Source of the DNA: Lysobacterales bacterium
GTDB taxonomy: Bacteria; Pseudomonadota; Gammaproteobacteria; Xanthomonadales; UBA2363
Assembly (NCBI GenBank): GCA_019634735.1
Contig: JAHCAT010000005.1
Location: 1 to 64,000, forward strand
Direction: 5' to 3'
Length of the DNA stretch: 64,000 nucleotides
This document shows, one piece after another, positions 8,689 to 18,106 of this stretch. Under the pieces are notes generated by a model. The model did not search any database, had not been told where the DNA came from, and saw only the letters and a program-made list of their open reading frames with translations. The first letter of the stretch is position 1. Each line of letters begins with the position of its first letter. Position numbers and translations under genes: made by a program.

Positions 8689-10683
8689 CTACTCGCCGAT
8701 GTTGATCATCTTGTCCTGGCGGCGGCCCAGTTCCACCAGCCTCGCGCTGGTCGCCGGGTCCAGAAGCCAGCCGTCGTCCAGCCCGGTGGCTGGCGGAGGG
8801 GGCGGCCAGTCGGCGCGATCAAGCGCCTGCCAGTGACCGACCAGGTGGTTTCGCACCGCCTCGCGGCCGGCGAGCGGCCCTATGTAGTCGAACTCGGCCA
8901 GGCGGGTGCGCATCGCCGCAACGTCCGCCGGCACCGGCGCCGGCCAGGCGTCCAGCAGCGAAGCCAGGCTGTGCCAGGCGAAGCGGCGGCTGGACGGATA
9001 GATGTCGGCCATCGCCTCGAGCAGGAAGGGCACCAGGAACGCCCGGTCGCGGCCGCTGACGCCGTCGGGCAGCCGACCCGCCTGGAAGGCGAGCACCGCC
9101 TTCTGCACGGGATCGCCGGCAAGGATCGCCGCCGCCTCGGCGCTGCCGGGATCCAGGCCGTCCGCGCGGCCGGGCAGGCTGGCCACAGGGCGGCCGGCCC
9201 AGGCCGCCAGCGTGTCCGCGGCCCACTGCGCCGACTGCTCCAGGTGGCAGTTGAGACAGGCGTTGGGGCGGCCGGCGGCGGCATCGCGGGCGGCGTCGGG
9301 CACCTCGATGCGGTGGCTGCGATGGATGGTCATCACGCCGTACTTCACCTGTGGCATGTGACATCCATAGCAGAGCGAGCCTTCGCCGTCGGGTGCATGG
9401 CGGGTGTGCTCGGCCAGCGCCGCCTCCGGCCGGTACTCACGATGGCAGTCCAGGCAGGGCGCGTTGCCGCGGTTGCGATCGGTGATCTGTCCGGCCGGAT
9501 CGCCGCCGTGAACGGTGTGGCAATCGATGCAGGACAGCTGGGCCTGCTGGTGGCAGGCCGACAGCAGCAGGCCCTGATACTCGTAGGCGCTCAACCGGGG
9601 GGTGCCGTCGCCCCAGAAGCGCAGGGCGAACAGGTCCTCCTGGCCGGCCACCGGCGCCCGGGTGTGCTTCCAGACCGCATCGACATGCGCATGCAGGTCC
9701 TGTCCGGCGCGATAGGTGGGACCGGTCTCCACCCAGGTCCGCACCAGGTGCGGCTTGGGAGTGCGCTGGCCATGGCACTGGCCGCAGACCTCGGTGGCGC
9801 GCACCGGGTCGATGTTGTCCGGGTTGACGATGCTGGCGTCGCGGCCGCGGTTGGCGCGCATCGCCAGCCGGGTGAAGGCGCTGCCGGCCCGTTCGACGTG
9901 TTCGCTGCCCGGGCCGTGGCAGGTCTCGCAGGAGATGCCCAGCTCGGCGACCTTCGAGTCGAAGCGGCTGTCGGTGCCGACGTTGACCGGTTCGCCGGCG
10001 GCGGCGCGCCGGCGCATTTCGTCGTAGTTGCTGATGTTGGGCTGCGGCCCGGTGTTGTGGCAGAAGATGCAGTTCTGGTTCCAGATCGCGACGTTGGCGT
10101 TGAAGTCCTGGTCGTCCGGCCCGAGGAAGGCGGCGTTCATGTGCACCCAGCGCTGCTCGCCGGCATGCCACAGGTAGTGCAGCCGGACGTGGGTCTCGTC
10201 CTCCGACAGGCGGCTGAGGTACTGCTGGTAGCGGTGCGAGCCGACCGTGCGGACGATCCGCTGGCTGCCCAGCGATTCGCCGGTGTCGAGGTCCTCGTAG
10301 TCGAACCAGAACGCGCCGTCGCGGGTCACCGGCCGCACCCGCACGCCCCAGTAGTCCAGGGCCTGGCCATCGAAGCGGCCCTGCACGGTCTCGGCGGTGG
10401 CCTCTTGGGTCATGGTCCGGTGATAGGTGGCGTACCAGGTCTCATGACGGTCGCCATGGCAATCCTGGCAGGCCGCAGAGCCGGTGAAGTGCGCTGTGGC
10501 GGGATCGAACGGCGCATTGAGCGCCCGACGCTCGACGAACAGTGCGGCAAGGAGTATCAGCAGCCCGGCCGCGACCAGCAGGCCCAGTGCAGGCAGCAGC
10601 CAGCGGGCCCGCGGCAGCGCCGCCGGCGCCGGGTCCACCGGTGCCGGCGCTGCGGGGCGCGGACCGCGTCGCTTGCCTGCCAT
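8689..10683 (-). CDS. Membrane-anchored octaheme c-type cytochrome
   Basis: This 664-residue protein has one N-terminal membrane helix (about 29-50) and then a large periplasmic part. That part carries eight CxxCH heme-binding motifs at about residues 72, 205, 252, 300, 385, 410, 438 and 476. The last 180 residues are heme-free and helical. Such multiheme cytochromes carry electrons in the periplasm, but the partner and substrate cannot be deduced. It follows the DUF1684 gene after only 7 bp, so the two are probably co-transcribed, with mutL upstream. No ccm, nap, nrf or quinol dehydrogenase gene is in the window. Confidence 0.88.
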   Translation of the reverse strand: MAGKRRGPRPAAPAPVDPAPAALPRARWLLPALGLLVAAGLLILLAALFVERRALNAPFDPATAHFTGSAACQDCHGDRHETWYATYHRTMTQEATAETVQGRFDGQALDYWGVRVRPVTRDGAFWFDYEDLDTGESLGSQRIVRTVGSHRYQQYLSRLSEDETHVRLHYLWHAGEQRWVHMNAAFLGPDDQDFNANVAIWNQNCIFCHNTGPQPNISNYDEMRRRAAAGEPVNVGTDSRFDSKVAELGISCETCHGPGSEHVERAGSAFTRLAMRANRGRDASIVNPDNIDPVRATEVCGQCHGQRTPKPHLVRTWVETGPTYRAGQDLHAHVDAVWKHTRAPVAGQEDLFALRFWGDGTPRLSAYEYQGLLLSACHQQAQLSCIDCHTVHGGDPAGQITDRNRGNAPCLDCHREYRPEAALAEHTRHAPDGEGSLCYGCHMPQVKYGVMTIHRSHRIEVPDAARDAAAGRPNACLNCHLEQSAQWAADTLAAWAGRPVASLPGRADGLDPGSAEAAAILAGDPVQKAVLAFQAGRLPDGVSGRDRAFLVPFLLEAMADIYPSSRRFAWHSLASLLDAWPAPVPADVAAMRTRLAEFDYIGPLAGREAVRNHLVGHWQALDRADWPPPPPATGLDDGWLLDPATSARLVELGRRQDKMINIGE

Positions 10684-10690
10684 GGCCGGT

Positions 10691-11605
10691 CTACTCGGGC
10701 TTGCCGTAGGCCCGCTCGCCGGCCTCGATGCGCAGGTCCAGGCGGTTCTCCGGCGGCGGCAAAGGGCAGGTGGCGAAGGCCGTGTAGGCGCACGGCGGGT
10801 TGTAGGCGCGGTTGAAGTCCAGCGCCACCCGGCCCTGGTCGTCGGGCAGTGCGGTGTACAGGTAGCGTCCGGCGCCGTAGGTGGCCCGTCCGCTGGTGCG
10901 GTCGGCGAAGATCAGGAACAGCTGCTCCGAGCCCTCCTCGCGCAGCGTCTCGATGCGATGGCTGCGGCCGCCGTGCTCGAAGACCAGGGCGCCGGGATTG
11001 GCCATCGGCTCGATGGTGTCGATCACGGTCGCGATGTCCAGGGTGCGGCCGGGGGGATGGGCCTGCCATCGCGCCTCCAGGCGCCAGTCCGGATCGGGCG
11101 GATACCAGGTCAGCCCGGCATGGCCAGCCTTCGCCGCCGCGTCCGCATGCCAAATGCGCAGGCCGGTGCGCGTGCCGCGCTCGATCAGGGCCATGCGCAC
11201 CGGGCCATGGCGCAGGCGGGTCTGCGGGCGTTCCGGGCTGGCGCCGCGGTCGCTGGTCATGGCGACCGGGCCGGTCACAGTCGCACCGTCGACCTCGGCC
11301 TGCACACCCTCGGCAAGCGCAAGCGTCCACTCGCCGGCGGCATCGCGCGACAGCGTGCCCAGCACGGGCGGCAGATCCTCGACGACCAGGTCGGCACCGA
11401 TGGCGCCCAGCACCACCGGCCTGCCATCCAGCCAGTGCAGGCCGATCAGGTTCAGCCAACCGGTCGGCGCCGCGAGCCCGGCCGCGCGTTGTGCGCGCCA
11501 GCCGTCAAGCTCGGCACGCCAGTCCGCCGCCGACAGCGGCGCGCCCGGAGCGGCCACGAGGCAGGCGGCGATGTACGCCAACGAAATTCGCAGACGGGTG
11601 TTCAT
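10691..11605 (-). CDS. DUF1684 family exported protein
   Basis: This 304-residue protein has a signal peptide ending near APLSA (about residue 25). Two features match the DUF1684 family as I know it: the opening WRAELDGWRAQRAAGL and the C-terminal block DFNRAYNPPCAYTAFATCPLPPPENRL. The family has no established function. The start at 11605 was taken because it begins the signal peptide; the upstream extension is low-complexity and arginine-rich. It lies 44 bp after mutL and 7 bp before the octaheme cytochrome on the same strand, so a three-gene transcript is likely. Both downstream products are exported, which suggests they may act together in the periplasm (inference). Confidence 0.82.
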   Translation of the reverse strand: MNTRLRISLAYIAACLVAAPGAPLSAADWRAELDGWRAQRAAGLAAPTGWLNLIGLHWLDGRPVVLGAIGADLVVEDLPPVLGTLSRDAAGEWTLALAEGVQAEVDGATVTGPVAMTSDRGASPERPQTRLRHGPVRMALIERGTRTGLRIWHADAAAKAGHAGLTWYPPDPDWRLEARWQAHPPGRTLDIATVIDTIEPMANPGALVFEHGGRSHRIETLREEGSEQLFLIFADRTSGRATYGAGRYLYTALPDDQGRVALDFNRAYNPPCAYTAFATCPLPPPENRLDLRIEAGERAYGKPE

Positions 11606-11649
11606 GGCAGCGAGTGTAGCCGCCAGCCGGCGCCCGGTGCGTGCGCGGC

Positions 11650-13425
11650 TCAGCGCCCGCGCAGGAACAGCCGGTCGAGATCGGCGACCGGCAGTTCCAC
11701 CCAGGTCGGGCGGCCATGATTGCACTGGCCGGAGCGCTCGGTGGCTTCCATGTCGCGCAGCAAGGCATTCATCTCGGCCACGGTGAGCGCGCGGTTTGCG
11801 CGCACCGAGCCATGGCAGGCCATGGTCGACAGCAGTTCGTTGCGCGCCTCCTCGCCGATCCGGCTGCTGCCGTGCTCGGCCAGGTCGGACAGTACGCGCA
11901 CCGCCAGGTCGGCGACATCGCCGCCGGCCAGCAGGGTCGGCACGCCCAGCACCCGGGCCTGCCCGGGGCCGCTCGCGACGATGTCGAAACCCAGGCTGGC
12001 AAGCGTCTCGGCATGCTCGTCGAGCGCCGCCAGGGCACGCGGGCCGGGTTCGATGGCGACCGGCACCAGCAGGCGCTGGCCAATCACGGCGCGGGCGTCG
12101 TGCTGGTGCTTGAGGCGCTCGTAGGTGATGCGCTCGTGGGCGGCGTGCATGTCGACCAGGACCAGGCCGCGGCTGTTCTGGGCAAGCACATAGATGCCAT
12201 GGAGCTGGGCCAGCGCATAGCCCAGCGGTGGCGGCTCGCCCTCTGCGGCCTGGAGCGGGAGAGGCGCGCGGTCGGAGGACCCGTAGAGGCTGGCCCAGGC
12301 CGGCAGCACTTCGGCCACCTGCAGTCCGAGACCACCCTGGCGGCCCGGGTTCCAGGCGGCGCCGCTCGCCGCGGCGGCCGCACCCGGCCAGGCCAGCGCA
12401 GCCGCGGGCGCGGCGGTCGCGGCCTGCCCGGCACGGGTGCCGGCCAGGGCTTCGTGCAGGCTCCGGAACAGCACGTCGTGGACCAGGCGACTGTCGCGGA
12501 AGCGCACCTCGGCCTTGGCCGGATGGACGTTGACGTCCACCGCCGCGGGATCGAGTTCCAGGAACAGGACGTAGGCCGGATGGCGGCCGTGATGCAGGAC
12601 GTCGGCATAGGCCTGGCGCACGGCATGCGCAACCACGCGGTCCCGCACCGGCCGGCCGTTGACGTAGAAGTACTGCAGGTCGGCCTGGCCGCGGGCACTG
12701 GCCGGGGCGCCGAGCAGGCCGTGCAGCCGCATGCCCGCCACAGCGACGTCGACCTGGACGGCGGCCTCGACGAAGCCGGCATCGAGCAGGGCGTCCAGGC
12801 GTTGCGCGTCGAAGGGTGTCGCGGCCGGCTTCAGGATGAGCGTGGCACGGCCGTTGTGGGTCAGCCGGAACGCCACCCCGGGACGGCCCAGGGCCACCGT
12901 GCGCAGCCAGTGCTCGACGTGGCCGAACTCGGTGCGCTCGGTGCGCAGGAACTTGCGGCGCGCCGGGACGTTGAAAAACAGATCGCGGACTTCGACCGTG
13001 GTGCCCGGCGGGTGGGCCGCCGGCGCCGGCGCGCCAATGCGGCCGTGCTCGGCCTCGATCCGCCAGCCGTGTTCATCGCCTGCCGTTCGGGACACCAGGG
13101 CGAAGCGCGAGACCGAGGCGATCGAGGGCAGCGCCTCGCCCCGGAATCCGAGGCTGCCGACCCGCAGCAGGTCGTCCAGGGTGGCGATCTTGCTGGTCGC
13201 GTGCCGGGTCAGCGCCAGTGCGAGCTCGTCGGAACCGATGCCGGCGCCATTGTCGCGCACACGCACCAGGCGGCTGCCGCCGGCCTCGAGGTCGACATCG
13301 ATGCGATCGGCGCCGGCGTCGAGCGCGTTGTCCAGCAGTTCCCGGACCACGGCGGCAGGCCGCTCCACGACCTCGCCGGCGGCGATCTGGTTGATCAGGG
13401 GGTCGGGCAGGACGCGGATGGCCAT
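11650..13425 (-). CDS. mutL: DNA mismatch repair protein MutL, endonuclease type
   Basis: MutL couples mismatch recognition by MutS to strand incision. The 591-residue protein begins with the GHKL ATPase motifs [30 protein letters not shown] and [12 protein letters not shown] proline/alanine linker follows (about 330-390). The C-terminal domain has [12 protein letters not shown] (about 425-436), which fits the metal-binding pattern DQHA-x2-E-x4-E except for Met in place of Gln. It also has the accompanying ACHGSVR and CNHGRP motifs. This predicts an intrinsic nicking activity, as in lineages without MutH. The start at 13425 (MAIRVLP) was chosen over a Met seven codons upstream. In E. coli mutL precedes miaA; here it is 22 kb away. 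Confidence 0.97.
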   Translation of the reverse strand: MAIRVLPDPLINQIAAGEVVERPAAVVRELLDNALDAGADRIDVDLEAGGSRLVRVRDNGAGIGSDELALALTRHATSKIATLDDLLRVGSLGFRGEALPSIASVSRFALVSRTAGDEHGWRIEAEHGRIGAPAPAAHPPGTTVEVRDLFFNVPARRKFLRTERTEFGHVEHWLRTVALGRPGVAFRLTHNGRATLILKPAATPFDAQRLDALLDAGFVEAAVQVDVAVAGMRLHGLLGAPASARGQADLQYFYVNGRPVRDRVVAHAVRQAYADVLHHGRHPAYVLFLELDPAAVDVNVHPAKAEVRFRDSRLVHDVLFRSLHEALAGTRAGQAATAAPAAALAWPGAAAAASGAAWNPGRQGGLGLQVAEVLPAWASLYGSSDRAPLPLQAAEGEPPPLGYALAQLHGIYVLAQNSRGLVLVDMHAAHERITYERLKHQHDARAVIGQRLLVPVAIEPGPRALAALDEHAETLASLGFDIVASGPGQARVLGVPTLLAGGDVADLAVRVLSDLAEHGSSRIGEEARNELLSTMACHGSVRANRALTVAEMNALLRDMEATERSGQCNHGRPTWVELPVADLDRLFLRGR

Positions 13426-13489
13426 CGGCTGGGGCGTTGCTGGCACGCGACTTTAGCCCAGTTGATGGATGAGACCGCTACTGCGGCCG

Positions 13490-13519
13490 TCGAACTACGC
13501 GCCACGGCGCGCAGTTCGA
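13490..13519. promoter_or_regulatory. 30-bp near-perfect palindrome between mutL and rnt
   Basis: TCGAACT and AGTTCGA flank an almost self-complementary core of ACGCGC-CA-CGGCGCGC, so the full 30 bp pair with only two mismatches. It lies in the 279-bp divergent region between mutL and the RNase T gene. No T-run follows it, so it is more like an operator or a cruciform than a terminator. Its function is unknown. Confidence 0.5.
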
Positions 13520-13691
13520 TGGCCTCGCAACGCGTGCTCACCCAACATCCGGGCGAGCAGGCAGCCAGAGCCCGGCTGCGTCGCCACTGGCTGGACCCAT
13601 GCCTCAAGAATTGTCGTCATGCCCTTGTTTTTTATAGACGGGCACGTCGATCTCTGCGGTCGGTCCGGGTCAGCCGGCCGCGCGCCTGGGC

Positions 13692-13697
13692 TATGAT
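13692..13697 (+). promoter_or_regulatory. Probable -10 of rnt, implying a leaderless mRNA
   Basis: TATGAT ends 7 bp before the A of the ATG at 13705, where a transcript would be expected to start. No strong -35 is visible. An alternative in-frame ATG at 13693 lies inside this hexamer and is therefore unlikely to be used. Confidence 0.4.
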
Positions 13698-13704
13698 TGG
13701 GCCC

Positions 13705-14358
13705 ATGACCGCAGCCACACCCCCCCGAAATCCCCTGGCCGAGCGCTTCCGGGGCTTCCTGCCGGTGGTGGTGGATGTCGAGACCGGCGGCTTCGATCCC
13801 GGCCGCCATGCCCTGCTGGAAATCGCGGTGCAACCGCTGGCGATGACCGAAGACGGCATCCTGGTACCCGGGGAGATCACCAGCACCCATGTGATTCCGC
13901 ATGAGGGCGGCGAACTGGATCCGCGCTCGCTTGCCGTCAACGGCATCGACCCGCACCACCCCCTGCGCGCCGCGCGCCAGGAACGGGCCGCGCTGGATTT
14001 CGTTTTCAAGCCGATCCGGGTGGCCATCCAGGCCGCCGGCTGCCAGCGCGCCATCCTGGTCGGCCACAACGCCCATTTCGACCTGGCGTTCCTGAACGCT
14101 GCGGTGCGCAGGACCGGCCACAAGCGCAATCCGTTCCATGCCTTCACCGTGTTCGACACCGCCACCCTGTCCGGGCTGGCCTATGGCCAGACCGTGCTCA
14201 GCCGCGCCCTGCAGGCTGCCGGCCTGGACTGGGACAGCACCGAGGCGCATTCGGCCCGTTACGATGCCGAGCGCACGTCCGCCCTGTTCTGCGGCATCGT
14301 CAACCGCTTCCGGGCCCTGGGCGGCTGGCTGCAGCCGGGCCGCGCCGACGCCGCCTGA
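13705..14358 (+). CDS. rnt: Ribonuclease T
   Basis: RNase T is a DEDDh 3'-5' exoribonuclease that trims tRNA, 5S and 23S rRNA 3' ends. The 217-residue product has the expected exonuclease motifs. Exo I is [11 protein letters not shown], with the catalytic Asp and Glu near residues 22-24. Exo II is [14 protein letters not shown]. Exo III carries the terminal [10 protein letters not shown]. The length is normal for the family. The start at 13705 was chosen because [20 protein letters not shown] is the usual N-terminal layout. It is divergent from mutL and followed, after 163 bp, by the FmdB-type gene on the same strand. Confidence 0.95.
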   Translation: MTAATPPRNPLAERFRGFLPVVVDVETGGFDPGRHALLEIAVQPLAMTEDGILVPGEITSTHVIPHEGGELDPRSLAVNGIDPHHPLRAARQERAALDFVFKPIRVAIQAAGCQRAILVGHNAHFDLAFLNAAVRRTGHKRNPFHAFTVFDTATLSGLAYGQTVLSRALQAAGLDWDSTEAHSARYDAERTSALFCGIVNRFRALGGWLQPGRADAA

Positions 14359-14521
14359 GCGCAAGACACCTTGCCTGGATGATTCATGGCACCGCTGCAG
14401 CGGCCGCCGATCTTTTCGACGATCTCGCGACGCGTCCCCGAGCTGCATCCGGGCTGGCGGAACGCCAGCGACGCGCCCGGACCGGCTTGACCCGGCCCCA
14501 CCCGGCCCCCACCCTGTCGGC

Positions 14522-14806
14522 ATGCCGATCTACGAGTACCGCTGCGAACAGCCCGACTGTGGACAGCAGGGCCAGCGCTTCGAGAAGCTGCAGCGCCTGT
14601 CCGACCCGGACGCACCCTGCCCGGCCTGCGGCCACCCGGCCGTGCGTCTGCTGTCGGCGCCGAGCGTGACCATGGGCCAGGCACACACGCTCAAGGAAAA
14701 GCATTTCAGCGAGCGTGGCTTCACCCAGTACAAGCGCCTGGGCAAGGGCGTCTACGAGAAGACTGCCGGCAAGGGGCCGGCGATCATCTCCGACCCCGGG
14801 GATTGA
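14522..14806 (+). CDS. FmdB family zinc-ribbon protein
   Basis: This 94-residue protein opens with MPIYEYRCEQPDC, the standard FmdB/CxxC_CXXC_SSSS zinc-ribbon start. A second cysteine pair (CPACG, about residues 36-40) completes a four-cysteine zinc site. The C-terminal half is a basic, low-complexity tail. The family is widespread and was named as a putative formamidase regulator; its real function is unsettled. The start is firm because the motif begins at the first residue. It sits between rnt and the prolyl oligopeptidase gene, all on the plus strand. Confidence 0.92.
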   Translation: MPIYEYRCEQPDCGQQGQRFEKLQRLSDPDAPCPACGHPAVRLLSAPSVTMGQAHTLKEKHFSERGFTQYKRLGKGVYEKTAGKGPAIISDPGD

Positions 14807-14863
14807 GGCGGCCGGGCCGCAGCCGCTAAGGTGACCGGCCCGCATCCCCCACCCGGACCTGCC

Positions 14864-17044
14864 ATGAATCCCAGCCTCCGCGTCCTGCTGGCCGCGGCCT
14901 GCGCCGCCGCGCTGACCGCCTGTTCCAATCCCGCCGCGCCCCCGGCCGGCACCGATGCTCCGCGCGCTTCCGAAACCCCGATGAGCTATCCGAGCAGCCG
15001 TACCGTCGAGCACGCCGACTCCTACCACGGCGAGTCCGTGGCCGATCCGTACCGCTGGCTGGAGGACATCGACTCGGCCGACACCCTGGCCTGGATCGAG
15101 GCGCAGAACACGATCACCTCGGCGCACCTGGAGGCGATCGACGGGCGCGACCGGCTCAACGCACGCCTCACCGCGCTCTGGAACTACGAGCGCTTCGGCG
15201 TGCCCGAGCGCAGCGGTGACCGCTACTTCTACACCTGGAACGACGGCCTGGCCAACCAGCCACGGCTGATGGTGCAGGACGGCCTGGACGGCGAGCCGCG
15301 GGTGCTGCTCGACCCCAACGCCCTGTCGGCCGATGGCACCATCGCCCTGACCGGTGCCGAAATCAGTCGCGACGGCCGCTACCTGGCCTGGGGCACCTCC
15401 TCGGGTGGCTCCGACTGGCAGGAATACCGGATCCGCGACATCGACAGCGGCGAGGACCTGCCCGACCTGGTGCGCTGGGTGAAGTTCAGCCAGCCGGTCT
15501 GGGCCGCCGACGGCTCCGGCTTCTGGTATGGCCGGTACGACGCGCCGGAGGGCGAGCATGCCCTCAAGGCGGTCAACAAGTTCCAGAAGCTGTACTTCCA
15601 TCGGCTCGGCACCGGCCAGGACGAAGACGCCCTGGTCTACGAGCGCCAGGACCAGCCCGACTGGGGCTTCGCACCCGCCCGGTCCGACGACGGGCGCTTC
15701 CTGGTGATCGCCGTGTGGCGGGGCACCGAGGAACGCAACCTGGTGCTGGTCAAGCCGCTGGACCGCCCGGACGCGCCGGTCGTCGAACTGATCGGCGAGT
15801 TCGAGCACGCCTACGATTTCGTGGGCAATGAGGGCGACACCCTGTTCTTCCGCACCGACCACGGCGCGGCGAGGCAGCGGCTTGTCGCGATCGACCTGGC
15901 CCGCCCGGAGCCGGCGAACTGGCGTGAGCTGGTCGCCGAATCCGACGCCACCCTGCGGGCGGTCAGCCGGGTGGGCGACCGCTTCGTCGCCCAGTACCTG
16001 CGCGATGCGGCCAGTGAGGTCCGCCTGTTCGGACTCGACGGCAGCCCTGCTGGCGACGTCTCCCTGCCCGGCCTGGGCAGCGCAGGCGGCTTCCCGCGCA
16101 GCACCGATGGCAACGAGACCTTCTTCTCCTTCAGCAGCTTCAGCCAGCCGGGCGCCATCTACCGGCTCGACGTCGCGACCGGCCAGGTGTCGCCGTTCCG
16201 GGCCCCGGCGCTGGCCTTCGATCCCGCCGAGTACGAGACGCGCCAGGAGTTCTTCCAGAGCAAGGACGGCACCCGGGTGCCGATGTTCGTGGTCAGTCGT
16301 CGCGGCCTGCCGGCGGGGCCACGTCCGACCTTCCTGTACGGCTATGGCGGCTTCAACATCCCGTTGACGCCGGCGTTCACCCCTTACACGCTGGCCTGGC
16401 TGGAAATGGGCGGCATTTATGCCTCTGTCAACCTGCGCGGCGGCGGCGAGTACGGCCGCGACTGGCACGAGGCAGGCATCAAGCGCAACCGCCAGAACGT
16501 CTTCGACGACATGGCGGCGGCGGCCGAACACCTGATCGCCGGCGGCGTCACCGCGCCGCAACACCTGGTCATCCACGGCCGCTCCAACGGCGGCCTGCTG
16601 GCCGCGGCCGTGGCCATGCAGCGCCCGGAGCTGTTCGCCGCCTCGGTGCCCGGGGTCGGCGTGCTGGACATGCTGCGCTTCCGCGAGTTCACCATCGGCT
16701 GGGCCTGGGAAAGCGACTACGGCTCGGTCCTGGATGCCGACGAGTACCGCGCGCTGCGCGCGTACTCGCCGCTGCACAACCTGCGCGAGGGGGTCGACTA
16801 CCCGGCCTTCCTGATCACCACCGGCGACCACGACGACCGCGTCTACCCCGCGCACAGCTTCAAGTTCGCCGCGGCCCTGCAGGCGGTCGCGCCGCCGCGC
16901 CCGGCGCTGATCCGCATCGACGTGCGCGCCGGCCATGGCGCCGGCAAGCCGACCGACAAGCAGATCGCCGAGTGGACCGACATCCTGGCGTTCGCGGCGC
17001 ACCACACCGGCCTGGACCTGCCGGCGGCGCCGGTCCCCGAGTAG
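14864..17044 (+). CDS. Prolyl oligopeptidase (S9A), predicted lipoprotein
   Basis: This 726-residue serine peptidase of family S9A cleaves short peptides after proline. It has a lipoprotein-type signal with lipobox LTAC near residue 22, so it probably sits in the periplasm or outer membrane. The N-terminal part (about 40-430) is the seven-bladed propeller domain that limits substrate size. The alpha/beta-hydrolase domain follows. It carries FLYGYGGFNI, nucleophile Ser574 (GRSNGG), the Asp motif DHDDRVYPAHS near 657 and catalytic His691 (AGHGAGKPT). The start at 14864 was chosen because it begins the signal peptide; a GTG 33 bp upstream would precede it. There is no clear Shine-Dalgarno sequence. 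Confidence 0.95.
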   Translation: MNPSLRVLLAAACAAALTACSNPAAPPAGTDAPRASETPMSYPSSRTVEHADSYHGESVADPYRWLEDIDSADTLAWIEAQNTITSAHLEAIDGRDRLNARLTALWNYERFGVPERSGDRYFYTWNDGLANQPRLMVQDGLDGEPRVLLDPNALSADGTIALTGAEISRDGRYLAWGTSSGGSDWQEYRIRDIDSGEDLPDLVRWVKFSQPVWAADGSGFWYGRYDAPEGEHALKAVNKFQKLYFHRLGTGQDEDALVYERQDQPDWGFAPARSDDGRFLVIAVWRGTEERNLVLVKPLDRPDAPVVELIGEFEHAYDFVGNEGDTLFFRTDHGAARQRLVAIDLARPEPANWRELVAESDATLRAVSRVGDRFVAQYLRDAASEVRLFGLDGSPAGDVSLPGLGSAGGFPRSTDGNETFFSFSSFSQPGAIYRLDVATGQVSPFRAPALAFDPAEYETRQEFFQSKDGTRVPMFVVSRRGLPAGPRPTFLYGYGGFNIPLTPAFTPYTLAWLEMGGIYASVNLRGGGEYGRDWHEAGIKRNRQNVFDDMAAAAEHLIAGGVTAPQHLVIHGRSNGGLLAAAVAMQRPELFAASVPGVGVLDMLRFREFTIGWAWESDYGSVLDADEYRALRAYSPLHNLREGVDYPAFLITTGDHDDRVYPAHSFKFAAALQAVAPPRPALIRIDVRAGHGAGKPTDKQIAEWTDILAFAAHHTGLDLPAAPVPE

Positions 17045-17163
17045 CACCGGCCCGCCAGTCGCGGCGCCGGCCTGAACGGCCGGCAACGACAGCCGGCCGC
17101 CGGTTGAGGGCGGCGGCTGCGCTTCGCGTTTCGGGGAGTACATCCACATGGAGTACTTCCCGC

Positions 17164-17856
17164 ATGACCCCCAAGCCCCGCCTCGACCTGTACCGCGGCA
17201 TCCACAAGGCCCTGCGCAAGGTGTTCGCCGACACCCTGGTCGGCGTTGGCGCCCTCGATGTCGAGGACGAGGCCGCGCTCGCCGCCGATCTCGATGCCGT
17301 GGAGGCGCTGCTGACCCTCTGCCGCCGGCATCTCGAGCACGAGAACGCCTTCATCCACGCCGCCCTGCTGCGGCGCCGGCCGGTCGTGGCCCTGGCGACC
17401 GCGGAAGACCATGACCACCATATCCTGCAGATCGACCGGCTGGCCGCGCAGGTGCAGCGCCTGCGCGTGACCGGCCCGGCCGCCCGTCCGCCGCTTGCCG
17501 ACCGGCTGTACGACGAACTGGCGGATTTCGTGCAGGACAACCTCGCCCACATGCGCGTCGAGGAACGCGACAACAACGCCGCACTTTGGGCCCTGTACAG
17601 CGATGTGGAGCTGGCCGACCTGCACCGGGACCTGGTTGCCTCGATCCCGCCGCAGGAGATGATCGAGGTGCTGCGCCTGATGCTGCCCGCCTTCAACCCC
17701 GGCGAGCGGCACGCGCTGCTTGCCGACCTCCAGGCCACCCTGCCGCCGCCCGTGTTCGAGGCCCTGGTCGGCAGCCTCACCGGCTGCCTGGCACCCCAGC
17801 CGTGGCAGCGGTTGCTGGCCCGCCTCGCCGATCCGGCCGCCGCCCGGGCGGCCTGA
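17164..17856 (+). CDS. Hemerythrin-like domain protein
   Basis: This 230-residue soluble protein has the spaced histidines and glutamates of a hemerythrin-type four-helix bundle. These are HLEHEN and FIHAALL (about 57-68), EDHDHHILQI (about 80-89) and the DNLAHMRVEERDNN segment. Such domains bind a di-iron centre and sense or store oxygen, NO or iron. The C-terminal 80 residues (IPPQEMIEVLRLMLPAFNPGER and on) form an extra helical part of unknown role. It is the last plus-strand gene before the heptamer array at 17916. The ATG at 17164 was chosen because the motif region fits directly behind it. Confidence 0.8.
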   Translation: MTPKPRLDLYRGIHKALRKVFADTLVGVGALDVEDEAALAADLDAVEALLTLCRRHLEHENAFIHAALLRRRPVVALATAEDHDHHILQIDRLAAQVQRLRVTGPAARPPLADRLYDELADFVQDNLAHMRVEERDNNAALWALYSDVELADLHRDLVASIPPQEMIEVLRLMLPAFNPGERHALLADLQATLPPPVFEALVGSLTGCLAPQPWQRLLARLADPAAARAA

Positions 17857-17915
17857 AGGCGCCCCGGACGCGACTGTCCCGGCTTCTGACCTTTCCAGGC
17901 CAGCGCTCCTGCTCC

Positions 17916-18090
17916 GAGTCCCGAGTCCCGAGTCCCGAGTCCCGAGTCCCGAGTCCCGAGTCCCGAGTCCCGAGTCCCGAGTCCCGAGTCCCGAGTCCCG
18001 AGTCCCGAGCCCCGAGTCCCGAGCCCCGAATCCCGAATCCCGAATCCCGAATCCCGAATCCCGAATCCCGAATCCCGGGTCCCGGGTCCC
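17916..18090. repeat. 25-unit heptanucleotide tandem array
   Basis: There are twenty-five 7-bp units in unbroken register: 13 GAGTCCC, then GAGCCCC, GAGTCCC, GAGCCCC, then 7 GAATCCC (18028-18076), then 2 GGGTCCC. Variants occur in blocks. It fills the space between the convergent genes for the hemerythrin-like protein (stop 17856) and rlmB (stop 18107). The core xxTCCCx is shared with the arrays at 1-246 and 8610-8645. It is not coding, because the period is not a multiple of three. Confidence 0.97.
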
Positions 18091-18106
18091 GGCTCTCGAC
18101 GAGTGA

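Noticed and set aside
14384..17149. 921-codon open frame on the minus strand opposite the prolyl oligopeptidase
   Set aside because: Shadow ORF. All S9 motifs are on the plus strand, and the antisense product is low-complexity.
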